DNA from: Arthrobacter sp. OAP107
GTDB lineage: Bacteria; Actinomycetota; Actinomycetes; Actinomycetales; Micrococcaceae
Direction of reading: 5' to 3'
DNA length: 64,000 nucleotides
Assembly (NCBI RefSeq): GCF_040546765.1
Contig: NZ_JBEPOK010000001.1
Location: 3,038,001 to 3,102,000, forward strand
The notes beneath the pieces were generated by a model, which was not told where the DNA came from, did not search any database, and worked only from the letters and a program-made list of their open reading frames with translations. Each line of letters starts with the position of its first letter. Position 1 is the first letter of the stretch. Positions 55,801 through 63,403 of this stretch are shown piece after piece. Position numbers and translations under genes: made by a program.

Positions 55801-58800
55801 ACCATCCCTCGGCCGAGAGGCTCTCGAGCAGTTGCTGGGCATTGTCGCCGATCAGCGCTGCAACCGTGGCCTCGTCCGTGTCCAGTAGCGCAGAAAGGTG
55901 CTGTCCGAGCGCGCGCCGGCCAAGCTCCGCCTTCACCTGCGGTACCAAATGCAAGTACACATAGTTGAGGCGTTGCTCGATCGTGGTCGGCGCAGGCTGC
56001 TGCGGCCGGTTAAGGAGCTGCTGAGACGCCTCCGCCAGGTCTGCGAGTATCCCCCCGAACTGTTTCGTCAGGAAGACTTCAGGCTCCTGGTAAATGCTGT
56101 CGACAGCTGCATCGAAGCTCGCATCTGTATTCGGCAGGTCCTTGAGTTCCGTGCGGTCGGCATCGGTCATGACGCCCACGGCCCCCAGGCGGCCGCTCCC
56201 CTCGATGTAGATATATCGCTCGGAGAGCGATTCGGGGATAGCTACGTTCAAGTTCTTATTGGCGGACGCCTCGAAAGTAGCTGTGTCATTGAGGATTGCT
56301 AGCAGGCGTGTTGCGATCGGCGCCTGAAACGTCAACGCCAGCATCCCTGCAATGTCAGGTGCTGTGATTGGCGATGGCGGTGACGCCGGGTAACTCTGCT
56401 CGATTGTCAACAGCGATTCGCGCACATCACGCATCGTCGAGCGAATATCCTCGTCATCGAGCCCAGGCCTTCCGTCGGCCCGCAGCTTGCCGGTCATCAC
56501 GTAAGCGAGAATGGGCGCGGTCAGTCCGAGCTCCTTGTAACCCGTCACCCTACTGTAGAACTTACGGGTGGCGCCCGGGTTGGTTGTCGTCCACTCATCG
56601 GCGTCGACGTCCCACAGACTAAACGGCGACACCGCCATCGCCTCAATCAACGCGCACAAGTCGGTGACTTTGACCCTCAGAGCACGGGCGAGAACTCCAT
56701 AGCGGTAAACGGTCGACACGAACGGCAAAGTCAGCGGGTCATTGAGCGGTTTAATGGCCCGGGGATTTCCCCCCTCGACTACCCGAGCCACGCCCAAGAT
56801 CGCTTCGAGGTCCGCGTCACGCAGCCTGAAGGCGGCTAGCAGTGCGGGACGGTGGTCGCCCAGCACTTTGGTCGAGTCTGCGAGGTAACGGCCCTTTGCA
56901 TCGGGCTTGAACACGTCGTCGATCCGCTGCACCGCACGGTTCAGGAACAGCTTGCGGTACAGCGAGCCCGTGCCGTCGGCGTCGATGGATCCCCACAGCA
57001 CTCCAAGATCGGCCACCGTCAGGTTCGCGGCCTGACGCATGGCCAGGGCATGCTCGAGCTGCTCGATCGTTTCCGGTTCTACATCACTAGCGCCCAGCGC
57101 CGACAGGAGTAAATCGGTCTCGTGGATCGTTAACCCCAGCTGCCGCCACAGCCGGATGAACAGGTGCAGCCGCTTCCAGGTGGCATCAGTCACCCCCGAA
57201 TTAGCTCCGCCCTCGTAGATGCGGCCGATCGTGCGCAGCTCGGTCGTCTCAAGATCGCAACGGGACTCCGGCTCGTAGAGCGTAACGACCTCGCGGAAAT
57301 CGTCGAAATTCTCTTCCAGCCAATTGCCAAGCTGCTCCGCACTCAGCCCGTCAGGACGGCCGTCGTTATAGACCGCCAGCGCTGCCATAACATCCATATC
57401 GGTGGCCGCGTCGAGCGTACCTTCGGCGATTGCCTTTAGCTTGTCGTAAAACACGGTGGGCGGGATCGAAGCCGCCGCGACAAGGTCCTCGACTAGGTCG
57501 AGCGTCTGTCGATGCGGATTTACGAACCGTACACTGATCAAATCGACGAGTTGCTGGTAACTCACACCCGTACGCGCCATGAGGTCGAGCACAGCGTGAA
57601 GGTTCTCAACGTCTCCGGCGACCACATAACCGTAGGCCTCATGGAGTGGAACAGCGGAAGCTGTGCCGTCGAGCTTCTCATCGGTGAGGAGTGCATATTG
57701 CTGTGGCGAGAAGCGCAGGCATTCCGCCGCAATTGCGCGCACCTCCTCGGTGGTCGGCTCCGGGCGCAGCGCTCGCATTACGTCGTAGCGGCTCACGCCC
57801 AGCTGGCTACTGTATGCGCGGATCACATCCAACGGCTGGTGATACGGCAGTGTAAAGGGGTAAATCGCCTCGGCCAGCACCCTGTACGCGGCGACATCCG
57901 AGTTTTGCGGATGCGCCCGCAGTTCCGCTTCAGTGGCATCGCCGGTGTCGTAGCCGGTGAATCCGTTTAGCGAGCCGCTAGCGGTGTAGTACTCCATAAT
58001 CTCGTTGACAAGATCGACGTAAGGAAGAATCTTCTTCGCGTTCTCGCACGTGAGCAGCAAGTGAACTATGTCCGGCCGCCTCTGATTGAAGATATCCAGC
58101 GGTGTGTCACCGTTGTCGTTCGGCACGCCCCGCCAGAGGAAACGCAGCAACTCGACCAAGTATGCGGAAGGGCTGAACACTGAGCTGCAGTCGCTGCATT
58201 CGCACATGCTGACGCCGCCAACGAGCTCGGTGTAGGTCGGAAGCGCCTTAGACAGGAATTCGATCGCCTCGGACCGCTCGTCTCCGCTGAGCACGGTGGA
58301 CGGTGCGTCCTGGCGCACGATCTCCGCGAGCTTGGCCGCGGCCATCTCCGCACGGCCAGCCACATGCATAGCCCGCTGGTAGACCGCGAGCGCGGTCTCG
58401 GTGCCTCCAAGTGTTTCGCCGTAGGTTGCTATGAAGCTCTTCCGCGGGATCGACATGATGTTGTGGGCTGAGTCGAGGCCATGCGCGTAGAGGGTTTCCA
58501 TCACGGTCGGGCTCGTGCTGACTTGGTAGATGCGTTGGAGCTTTTTGAGTTCGGTTGCGACGGCGGCTGCATGTTCGCCTGCGTGCTCTATGATCACGTT
58601 GTTGAAGTCGGTCACTTTGGTCATGGCGATGTCGAAGTCGCTGCCCGTAAGTACCGCCGATACTCCCGCTGCGATCTGCGCGTCTGGGATCCTAACGCGT
58701 CCGTCGGTTATGAGCTGCGCGACCCGGTGTGTGGGGTAGGCCGCGTCGATGGTGCTAGCAAGGAAGTCGGCGAACTTCTCTTTTGCTTGCTCGTTCGCTT

Positions 58801-60214
58801 CGGGGTGATCGGGGACGCCTGCTCTGGCCACTGCTTCCCGCCAGTCATCCCGTGAGAGCGCGAGCAGGTCTTTCTCGGAGCGGACGTCGTTGTCCACCAG
58901 TAGGGTCTCGATGAGTGGTTGATGCCCGTTGGTGATGGCGGTGAGTTGCATCGTCAATTTCACTCGAGCAATGAGCTCTGGTTTGTTTTGGAATTCTTCC
59001 TGGCTGGGTAGGTGATCGCTCCAGAATTCGGCGAGGTTTTCGCCCTCGAATGTTGCGACCGCTTGCGCGTAAGCCTGCCGCTGCTCTTGGTCCGGGAGTG
59101 CGGGTGCTAGTAGTTCCCGGATCGGCACACCGTTGGGGGTCTCCTCGTCGAGCGCGTGCCCGGTTGTGCTGGCATGGAGCTTCTCTACGAAGGTGCGGAT
59201 TGTTTGATCGTCTTTGTTGGTGATCGTGTGATCCGCGACCTTTTTCTTGATTGCGGTAGTAAGTTCGGGAGCGGAGAGTTGCGCGATTGTGCTCCACCTC
59301 AGCCAGACGCCTTCACGGACTAGTCCGTAGGCCAACTCGACGTCGCTGTTGCCCGCCAGGGCGTCGCCTTCCCCGTTTAGCGCGTGAGTGAACTGTCTAG
59401 CGTCAGTGACTGCGGCTATCTGCGCCGGCTCCACGGGCATTTGGCCAGCGAGGTATCTGATCTCGGCGTCGGCGCCCGTGAGGTTGTCTAGCGATAGTTT
59501 TCTCTCGTCGAGGAATGGATCCAGGTGCGAACGCAACTTCTCGTACTCTGTGCGGTCATCGCGTGGCGCCATGACCACGAGCTCAAGGTCGGGTACGAAT
59601 GACTCGTTGGCGTAATCATCGGTGTGCACTACCCGGGATCGGGCGACTATTCGTTCCGCGTCATCGACGGCAAAAGTTACGACATCCGCATTGCCTCGCT
59701 CTCCGAGATCTGCGGTCCCTCTCTCGGGGAACGCGAGGTGCCAGTCGTAGAACGTTATGGAGTAGGACCCTTGGGAGTCGGTGATGTCTTCCCCGAGCAC
59801 GTCGAAGCCGTTGCTTCGCTGCAAGTCGGCAACAGTATCGGCCTTACGCCGGCCCCAGATTCCCTGTAGGTCCAGATCATATGCGAGCACCTCCACGTTG
59901 GACACTGGCTGACCATCCAGGTCGTTTACCGTGCCAGAAACTGTGAAGGAGCGCCTTGCCTCGGTCACGCCGGATTCTTGCAGCCTTACCTCGATGGCGT
60001 TCTGAGTCACGGAGTCAGCTGGAGGTCGGTCCTCACGGTCGATTCCTGCACGGCTTTGGATCTCACGGAGCTTAGTTTCGGTATCCTTGCCGAGGGTGCG
60101 GCTTTCGATCTCCTCGGGGTCGATGGGGATGCCGAGGGCCGCCAGAGATTTATGGAGAAGTGCGACTCGCGGTGATGCTTCGCCCGTTGGGATGTTGTAT
60201 TTGCTGATTTTCAT
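49883..60214 (-). CDS. Tc toxin TcA-like pore-forming subunit, ~3443 aa
   Basis: ATG 60212-60214 follows AGGCAGG; an overlapping GTG one codon earlier is possible. Features in order: a peptidoglycan-binding-like helical domain (~15-60), a carboxypeptidase-regulatory-like beta domain (FTVSGTVNDLDGQPVSNVEV, ~90-190), and a VRP1-type motif (ECSDCSSVFSPSAYLVELLR, ~670). These are followed by a PA14 domain (~1470-1605, WDAFVLAPAGERTIVVEVAG), a neuraminidase-like region (THRENYSNGRLKYLHVFGRT, ~1960-2060), a long helical shaft region (~2740-2820) and the TcB-binding domain (INYGYWDDSKSGLM onward, ~3050-3330). Classical TcA proteins have ~2500 residues; the extra length is mainly N-terminal domains and PA14. 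TcA forms the pentameric pore and translocates the TcC effector into target cells. Confidence 0.9.
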   Translation of the reverse strand: MKISKYNIPTGEASPRVALLHKSLAALGIPIDPEEIESRTLGKDTETKLREIQSRAGIDREDRPPADSVTQNAIEVRLQESGVTEARRSFTVSGTVNDLDGQPVSNVEVLAYDLDLQGIWGRRKADTVADLQRSNGFDVLGEDITDSQGSYSITFYDWHLAFPERGTADLGERGNADVVTFAVDDAERIVARSRVVHTDDYANESFVPDLELVVMAPRDDRTEYEKLRSHLDPFLDERKLSLDNLTGADAEIRYLAGQMPVEPAQIAAVTDARQFTHALNGEGDALAGNSDVELAYGLVREGVWLRWSTIAQLSAPELTTAIKKKVADHTITNKDDQTIRTFVEKLHASTTGHALDEETPNGVPIRELLAPALPDQEQRQAYAQAVATFEGENLAEFWSDHLPSQEEFQNKPELIARVKLTMQLTAITNGHQPLIETLLVDNDVRSEKDLLALSRDDWREAVARAGVPDHPEANEQAKEKFADFLASTIDAAYPTHRVAQLITDGRVRIPDAQIAAGVSAVLTGSDFDIAMTKVTDFNNVIIEHAGEHAAAVATELKKLQRIYQVSTSPTVMETLYAHGLDSAHNIMSIPRKSFIATYGETLGGTETALAVYQRAMHVAGRAEMAAAKLAEIVRQDAPSTVLSGDERSEAIEFLSKALPTYTELVGGVSMCECSDCSSVFSPSAYLVELLRFLWRGVPNDNGDTPLDIFNQRRPDIVHLLLTCENAKKILPYVDLVNEIMEYYTASGSLNGFTGYDTGDATEAELRAHPQNSDVAAYRVLAEAIYPFTLPYHQPLDVIRAYSSQLGVSRYDVMRALRPEPTTEEVRAIAAECLRFSPQQYALLTDEKLDGTASAVPLHEAYGYVVAGDVENLHAVLDLMARTGVSYQQLVDLISVRFVNPHRQTLDLVEDLVAAASIPPTVFYDKLKAIAEGTLDAATDMDVMAALAVYNDGRPDGLSAEQLGNWLEENFDDFREVVTLYEPESRCDLETTELRTIGRIYEGGANSGVTDATWKRLHLFIRLWRQLGLTIHETDLLLSALGASDVEPETIEQLEHALAMRQAANLTVADLGVLWGSIDADGTGSLYRKLFLNRAVQRIDDVFKPDAKGRYLADSTKVLGDHRPALLAAFRLRDADLEAILGVARVVEGGNPRAIKPLNDPLTLPFVSTVYRYGVLARALRVKVTDLCALIEAMAVSPFSLWDVDADEWTTTNPGATRKFYSRVTGYKELGLTAPILAYVMTGKLRADGRPGLDDEDIRSTMRDVRESLLTIEQSYPASPPSPITAPDIAGMLALTFQAPIATRLLAILNDTATFEASANKNLNVAIPESLSERYIYIEGSGRLGAVGVMTDADRTELKDLPNTDASFDAAVDSIYQEPEVFLTKQFGGILADLAEASQQLLNRPQQPAPTTIEQRLNYVYLHLVPQVKAELGRRALGQHLSALLDTDEATVAALIGDNAQQLLESLSAEGWSACYFSDPDWTTKVATRIESAVNFEWADESPDPGVPADGFSATWDAFVLAPAGERTIVVEVAGDDDAFKLYIDNQKVLEKASNEADTTREVIVNLDGGRSHRLLLKYADINDTAGVSLLWKTPTSGLEVLSPQDAYPATTVNDFGAVAMQLHRATILVDQLGLHPEELRYILAHANDFDSMDFTAPTPAQVDRLVAYVGLRSAVPQGNARLTDIFTAASADPAPDMDGFLQSVREAMAWDESALSFLAQTHFGLTVGDFRNEASMNRLRPALDILARTGVSPQTLLEWGMVTDHFDKLDATAQLLKRAVAAAYDETDGLEIAGQLSDSIRAHQRDALVAYLLTRPEIRQWGATDADGLYEYLLIDVQMGSCMDTSRVVQASAAVQQFVQRCLLNLESDRGGGTEEGVAPSAIDRERWEWLKQYRVWEANRKVFLYPENWLEPEWRMDRSEFFRDLESYILQNDVTDRTVEEALRGYLTSLDQVANLDVCGTHRENYSNGRLKYLHVFGRTHAAPYKYYHRTWDEFGKWSTWSRVPVDIRATEGMENQEGNSGVGLVPVIWKQRLFLFWPEFIRVSSPPDKGSSSAQDLSKEPIPKIKAVEKLQIRIAWSELVDGKWTPKAQTKEFIEHSRTPDWVTPDYVVERDYLLTPSIDTDTQELKISARDNYWNYFSGSFNLADITSPVQVDGQWRAHQEITSEYRYEFGKRRRDGKLELTGHTYFRKSVDHGLLPVDTQSGVEVTLTDPFFYRDRLRTYFVRPVRTPIWGMVPPPWFDMNKGLEMHALLPRSGGLQLTVDKYMELDEMGVRLDLAHGIKLGSQPSFGPAKALDMVNGKVTKQAAVSSAIDRRPIGGAFGSLQLGEGWHDESIVLAPPPSYGLEFHTFHHPYTSEYMKRLNQGGVRGLIEANTSLDSDNGLTFETAYDPVFHEGFIQTFGQGGFVQRPVNFATRTYYKQNVCFDPLGANSAYNMELFFHVPLYIATRLSKNGRYEEAMKWFHLIYDPTTDAPAIPGESATARYWKLLPFKTTAPTNLEEWFKTLAPNADPSVENAVIAEWRDHPFDPHRVAANRPIAYMKHVVIQYATNLVDWADSLFRKFTRESVFEALQLYVMASHVLGKRPEFVPRRGEVDAESYASLETSWDDFSNALVELENTFPYSSDAPGSDSALGNVLLGIGSALYFCVPPNEAMLEHWDRVEDRLYKIRHCQDIDGVERQLALFAPPIDPAALVQAAAQGLSISSILADLGSPPPIHRFAHLLQRANEFCNEVRGLGQSLLSAFEKLDAEELVRLRTSQERDLLQRVTEVRQRQVLESQANKENLLKTRVSAAMRLQHYVELLGETIAVPVPPTISTTLNADSQLPADTLIAPVVTGADTVLSDSGVTGVRVIGKEKQELDKNRDAKWWSVGANSAEVAAGILSLFPQLDAVGTPLGVGAGALWGGQNLGAASSAAARAAAGVSALLSSEAAQAATVGSYIRREQEWAFQANIAAREIVQLDKQITSADIQIQVTTKELENHERQIEQTEQVEQFLRDKFTGQELYQWMRERLLVVYKQSYTLAYELAKKCEKALCNELGDETASFINYGYWDDSKSGLMAGEELQLALRRMESTYLNDNKRELELTKNISLLRVDPLALLALRETGRCTFSIPEELFDLDFAGHYFRRIKAVRLSIPCIAGPYSTISCTLRLINNNVRVNTSMNSSGEYEHENDEGVWIDDARFRTNNTPVTALVTSTAQSDPGLFELNFRDERYLPFENAGSISEWEIELTEDKELRQLDYGTIADVVLHLSYTAREGAGTFRARAANHVKDFIANAAERKDQPLVQMFSARADFPNEWYAFLRPATEGDDQVLRFTIEAQRLLFLAHDRNVVISCIELFARSTHDGDYTAVISTVKHGEVNAAESDEFLMTSNETYGGLHKATLNATDAGLNLEDVDINAEMTLKMKREGTNSFAGLILDPDEIQDVYVVVHYKLG

Positions 60215-60944
60215 CACTTGCCTGCCTTTCGTCCCTGACTGCCGGCCTTAGCCACCAGAAAAAAGAATGCAGCTGTCACTCTGGTACTGGCCCGCTGCCA
60301 ACCCGCGGTCCGCATCCGACTCGGGATGGCGAGATCAGCGGGTCCTCATGGCTTTCATCGATAGCTGTTCGGGTGCTCGTGGCTCCAGCAGTCCTAAAAG
60401 AGCAAGCAAATCCGTGGAATGGAGAATCGGAGCCCGGCCCACTGCTGCCTTAGAAGCGAGCTGCCACGGCATCCGCCGCGCCGAGAGGCAATCAAGCGCA
60501 GCGGTCCACGGCAATTGCCGGAATCGCCGGAGGATGCTGCCTCCTGGAATAGATGAGAAGTTGCCTCGGATGCTATGTAGGGAACATCCGCTGCATCCTG
60601 CTAATTCGATGATGACTATGGCCGCCAGCACCCAATTCCCCCACAACGATCCCATGCTGCCCCCAATTCGCCCTGGGAGCAGGGGGTTCAGAGTCCCCCA
60701 TTTGCTTGTGCAATGCTCGGCAGGATCTATGTAGCTCTGAATCCGACACACTTTCATCGCAGAGTCGGATTATTTACTTGATCGGAAAGTCGCTCTTGCC
60801 GTAAGCGGATAGATGCTTGCCATGGAGAATGGCTGAATTATGCGCTCTTGGCGCTAACCGGCGCGATTCTTAGCATCGCGTAGCTTCTGCAAAGTCGATT
60901 AGGGGACATATTGGCCCTACGCTCTAGCTTAGTCAAGGGGAGAG
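60215..60944. other. Intergenic upstream of the Tc operon
   Basis: 730 bp without a supported gene. It should contain the Tc operon promoter on the minus strand. Frames on both strands lack family features. Confidence 0.5.
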
Positions 60945-61115
60945 ATGGTTAATTCGTCCGTCAACAAGCGCAGCACCGCGCACGCTTACTTGGCCAGTCG
61001 CCGTCAACATTTAGTCGACTTGGTCGCTGGAGCGGGCATGACTCTCCCGTCCGGGCAGCGCCGACAGCCATGGGCCGGAACTGCGCTCCTGCACTATGGC
61101 CTATCTGCCCACTAG
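60945..61115 (+). CDS. Small hypothetical ORF, 56 aa
   Basis: ATG 60945 is preceded by AAGGGGAGAG, a good ribosome binding site. The product (MVNSSVNKRSTAHAYLASRR...; ending LLHYGLSAH) is basic with one amphipathic helix and no known family. It is short and isolated, so expression is uncertain. Confidence 0.35.
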   Translation: MVNSSVNKRSTAHAYLASRRQHLVDLVAGAGMTLPSGQRRQPWAGTALLHYGLSAH

Positions 61116-61267
61116 CACCCGCATCCCGCCAACTTGGGGTTAGGTGTGGATAGCGATTCGGGTGAGCTCAGTCTTCCAACAGAAAAATCACGGGGATTCC
61201 CTTCTCCTGCTGACAGGACGACAATCGTTCTACCTAGGCGTCGCCGTCTTTTATCAAAGGGGAAACC

Positions 61268-61957
61268 ATGACATGGGATGCATGGGTCAGTCTCGTGCGA
61301 GACGAAACTGCGAAGGCCATTCCAAACGCATTCACGGGACTTATCCTGCTTGCGTTGGGGTGGCTGGTCACTTCCCGAGTAACGGCCTTTTGGGATCGCC
61401 GAAAGAAGGAAAGCGAGCTAAGCCTCGCAGCGCTCGAACGGTTCTACGGACTGTACGGAGAATTCTTCGCCGTCTGGAAAATATGGGAGGATCTGCAGCC
61501 AAAAGGTGCTCTACTCGAACCTGAGCAGGCAAAAGATCGCGACGACCTTCTCAAAAGAGCCGCCGCGGTGGAAGGCAATTATGAATCACTCATCGTGAAA
61601 CTCATAGTTGAGCGCGATCTTGGTCCGCAAGATCTCAAGAATCTCGCATACTTTCGTGAGGGATTACAGTGCCTGCGCGAATCGATCGAAGCGGACAAAT
61701 CGCTAAGGACGCGTAACGGCGATGGCACGGAGTGGAGATCGACACCCGTGGAAGGGAACCCCCAGCGAGCGAAGGCCTATCGATCCTTCAAAGCGCTGGC
61801 TGTACTCGTAAGCGACGTGGCAACTCATTCGAAGCCGATCAGGAACAGTCGTCGCGGAGACCAGGCATTTTGGCGCACCAAGGCAGAAGGGCTAATGGCC
61901 GCCACGAATGCACAGGAGCGCTTGAAGTGGTGGGATCAGGGGTTGAACGAGCCGTAG
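61268..61957 (+). CDS. Single-pass membrane protein of unknown function, 229 aa
   Basis: ATG 61268 follows AAAGGGGAAACC. A short N-terminus leads to one membrane helix (AFTGLILLALGWLVTSRV, ~residues 21-38). A basic stop-transfer (WDRRKKES) and a ~185-residue cytoplasmic helical domain follow (LERFYGLYGEFFAVWKIWED, LIVKLIVERDLGPQDLKNLA, FREGLQCLRESIEAD). No enzyme motif. The architecture is like small membrane-tethered proteins found in accessory regions, including some phage-defence genes, but nothing identifies the family. GC content is lower than the surroundings, suggesting acquired DNA. Confidence 0.65.
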   Translation: MTWDAWVSLVRDETAKAIPNAFTGLILLALGWLVTSRVTAFWDRRKKESELSLAALERFYGLYGEFFAVWKIWEDLQPKGALLEPEQAKDRDDLLKRAAAVEGNYESLIVKLIVERDLGPQDLKNLAYFREGLQCLRESIEADKSLRTRNGDGTEWRSTPVEGNPQRAKAYRSFKALAVLVSDVATHSKPIRNSRRGDQAFWRTKAEGLMAATNAQERLKWWDQGLNEP

Positions 61958-62092
61958 GGGAAACCACCGTTCGCCAATAAAGAATACGAATTCATCAGTC
62001 TGCTGCGCCGCAGCGCAGCTGCGACTTTACCCCGGCCGTCATGTCGGCCTGAAAACGTTTAGCGCGCCTCGTCGAATGACAACGGTCGCTGG

Positions 62093-62626
62093 GTGCCTGG
62101 AGTGTATGCTCGCCCAGGCTGGCATCCCGCAGGGAAGAGTGACTCTGGGAGATCAACGCGGGCTGGGCTACCAAGATGCCGTCCCGAACGTCGAGGACCC
62201 GCGCCGGCGACTCGTGCCGGTCTCAGTGCACCCCCCGGGGCTAACACCAAGATAGTGGTCGGCGGCGGGAAACCGGGCACTGGCACCTGTACCCCGTTTG
62301 GCGTATTCGTCTTCCCGACACCGGACCCGGCAAGAATTCCGCGCCCCAGCGTCAGCGTCCGATCCTTCGCGGGCAACACGGACCTGATGGTGCCCGCACC
62401 GGGCCTGGGAAACGTGCAGATCCGGTTTAACAATTCGCTCTTCCGTTTCCACGGCAAGGCCATCGTCAAGCCGGACCCGCTTGAGGTCAACGTATCACGG
62501 GCCCTGACCGCTAGGGCGATTATCGGCACGCAGGGAACCGCCACAATGGTGGGCCCGGTGTCCCAGGAGGATAGTAGCGAAATGGAAGCAGGCATGGACA
62601 TGGCGGGAGGCTTCCCTGACAGCTAG
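62093..62626 (+). CDS. Uncertain hypothetical ORF, possibly remnant
   Basis: The C-terminal ~125 codons look protein-like (TKIVVGGGKPGTGTCTPFGV, VSVRSFAGNTDLMVPAPGLG, FNNSLFRFHGKAIVKP). The first ~50 are arginine/proline-rich and probably not genuine. No ribosome binding site supports ATG 62093. A minus-strand frame overlaps fully and looks like its shadow. It may be the end of a gene whose start was lost. No family recognised. Confidence 0.3.
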   Translation: MPGVYARPGWHPAGKSDSGRSTRAGLPRCRPERRGPAPATRAGLSAPPGANTKIVVGGGKPGTGTCTPFGVFVFPTPDPARIPRPSVSVRSFAGNTDLMVPAPGLGNVQIRFNNSLFRFHGKAIVKPDPLEVNVSRALTARAIIGTQGTATMVGPVSQEDSSEMEAGMDMAGGFPDS

Positions 62627-62890
62627 TGAGAGGCGCAGCGTCTGAGGGGGACCGTCGATCGGTTTCCTCCCGCTCTGGCCTTCCCGAGGAAGTCCTGCCA
62701 CGGCCTCGTCGCGCCAGCGTGAATAGGCCGATTAGTCCACCTAATCGAGGTATGACTTCCCGCTCAGGCGGGCAGGACGGACCAAGAGGCGTCGCCGCAG
62801 CAGTACGCGGAGAAAGCCATTTAGAAGACCCTGAGTCTGAAACGCCGGCTCGCAGCTTCTAGGTCCGGGTCGTTGAATCGGATCGGACTG
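62627..62890. other. Short intergenic stretch, nothing seen
   Basis: No frame with support between the uncertain ORF and the amidohydrolase remnant. Confidence 0.4.
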
Positions 62891-63403
62891 TCACCCAAGT
62901 GAACGAGCTCGTTTTTCCACGGAGTTGAGTTCGGACAGGAGACCGGAACCCCAGCTTCCGCCGATCACCCACTCGTCCGGGCCCAGAGTCTTCGAGTACT
63001 CAGCGACGGCGGTGAGAAGCTCGTCAAGCGATTTGCTGGGCGCCTAATTAAGTTCGAAAAGGTCCATCTGCCCCGCGAGTATGTGGTGGTCATGCACGTC
63101 CGGCAGCCCGGGCATGACATAGGCGCCGCCCAGATCGACGACCTCAGTGCTCGGTCCGACTGCAGCCTCGGCAGACGAACCGACGGCGAGGACCTTCCCG
63201 TCTTTCACGGCTAGTGACGTGACGGTGGGGTATTCGTGGTGCAGGGTGTCGATAACGCCGTTGAGCAGAAGAAGGTCAGCTGTGTTGTCCACAATCCCAG
63301 TCCCTGTAGTGAGTTGGATTACAACACTAAATTCCCGGGCTTCTGGTTGACTTGACTCTCCGTGCACGGCTTTTGAAAATCCGGGCAGGAGGGCTGAGGG
63401 CAC
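62891..63403 (-). pseudogene. Amidohydrolase (YtcJ-like) N-terminal remnant with in-frame stop
   Basis: The minus strand reads LLLLNGVIDTLHHEYPTVTS, LAVKDGKVLAVGSSAEA and LGGAYVMPGLPDVHDHHILA, ending FELN. This is the beta-sandwich and first metal-binding His region of an amidohydrolase. A TAG follows, and the same frame continues with LDELLTAVAEYSKTLGPDEW, VIGGSWGSGLLSEL, until TGA at 62891-62893. The catalytic barrel (several hundred residues) is missing. The true start is probably GTG near 63325. Both a nonsense mutation and a large truncation make this a dead gene. Confidence 0.75.
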
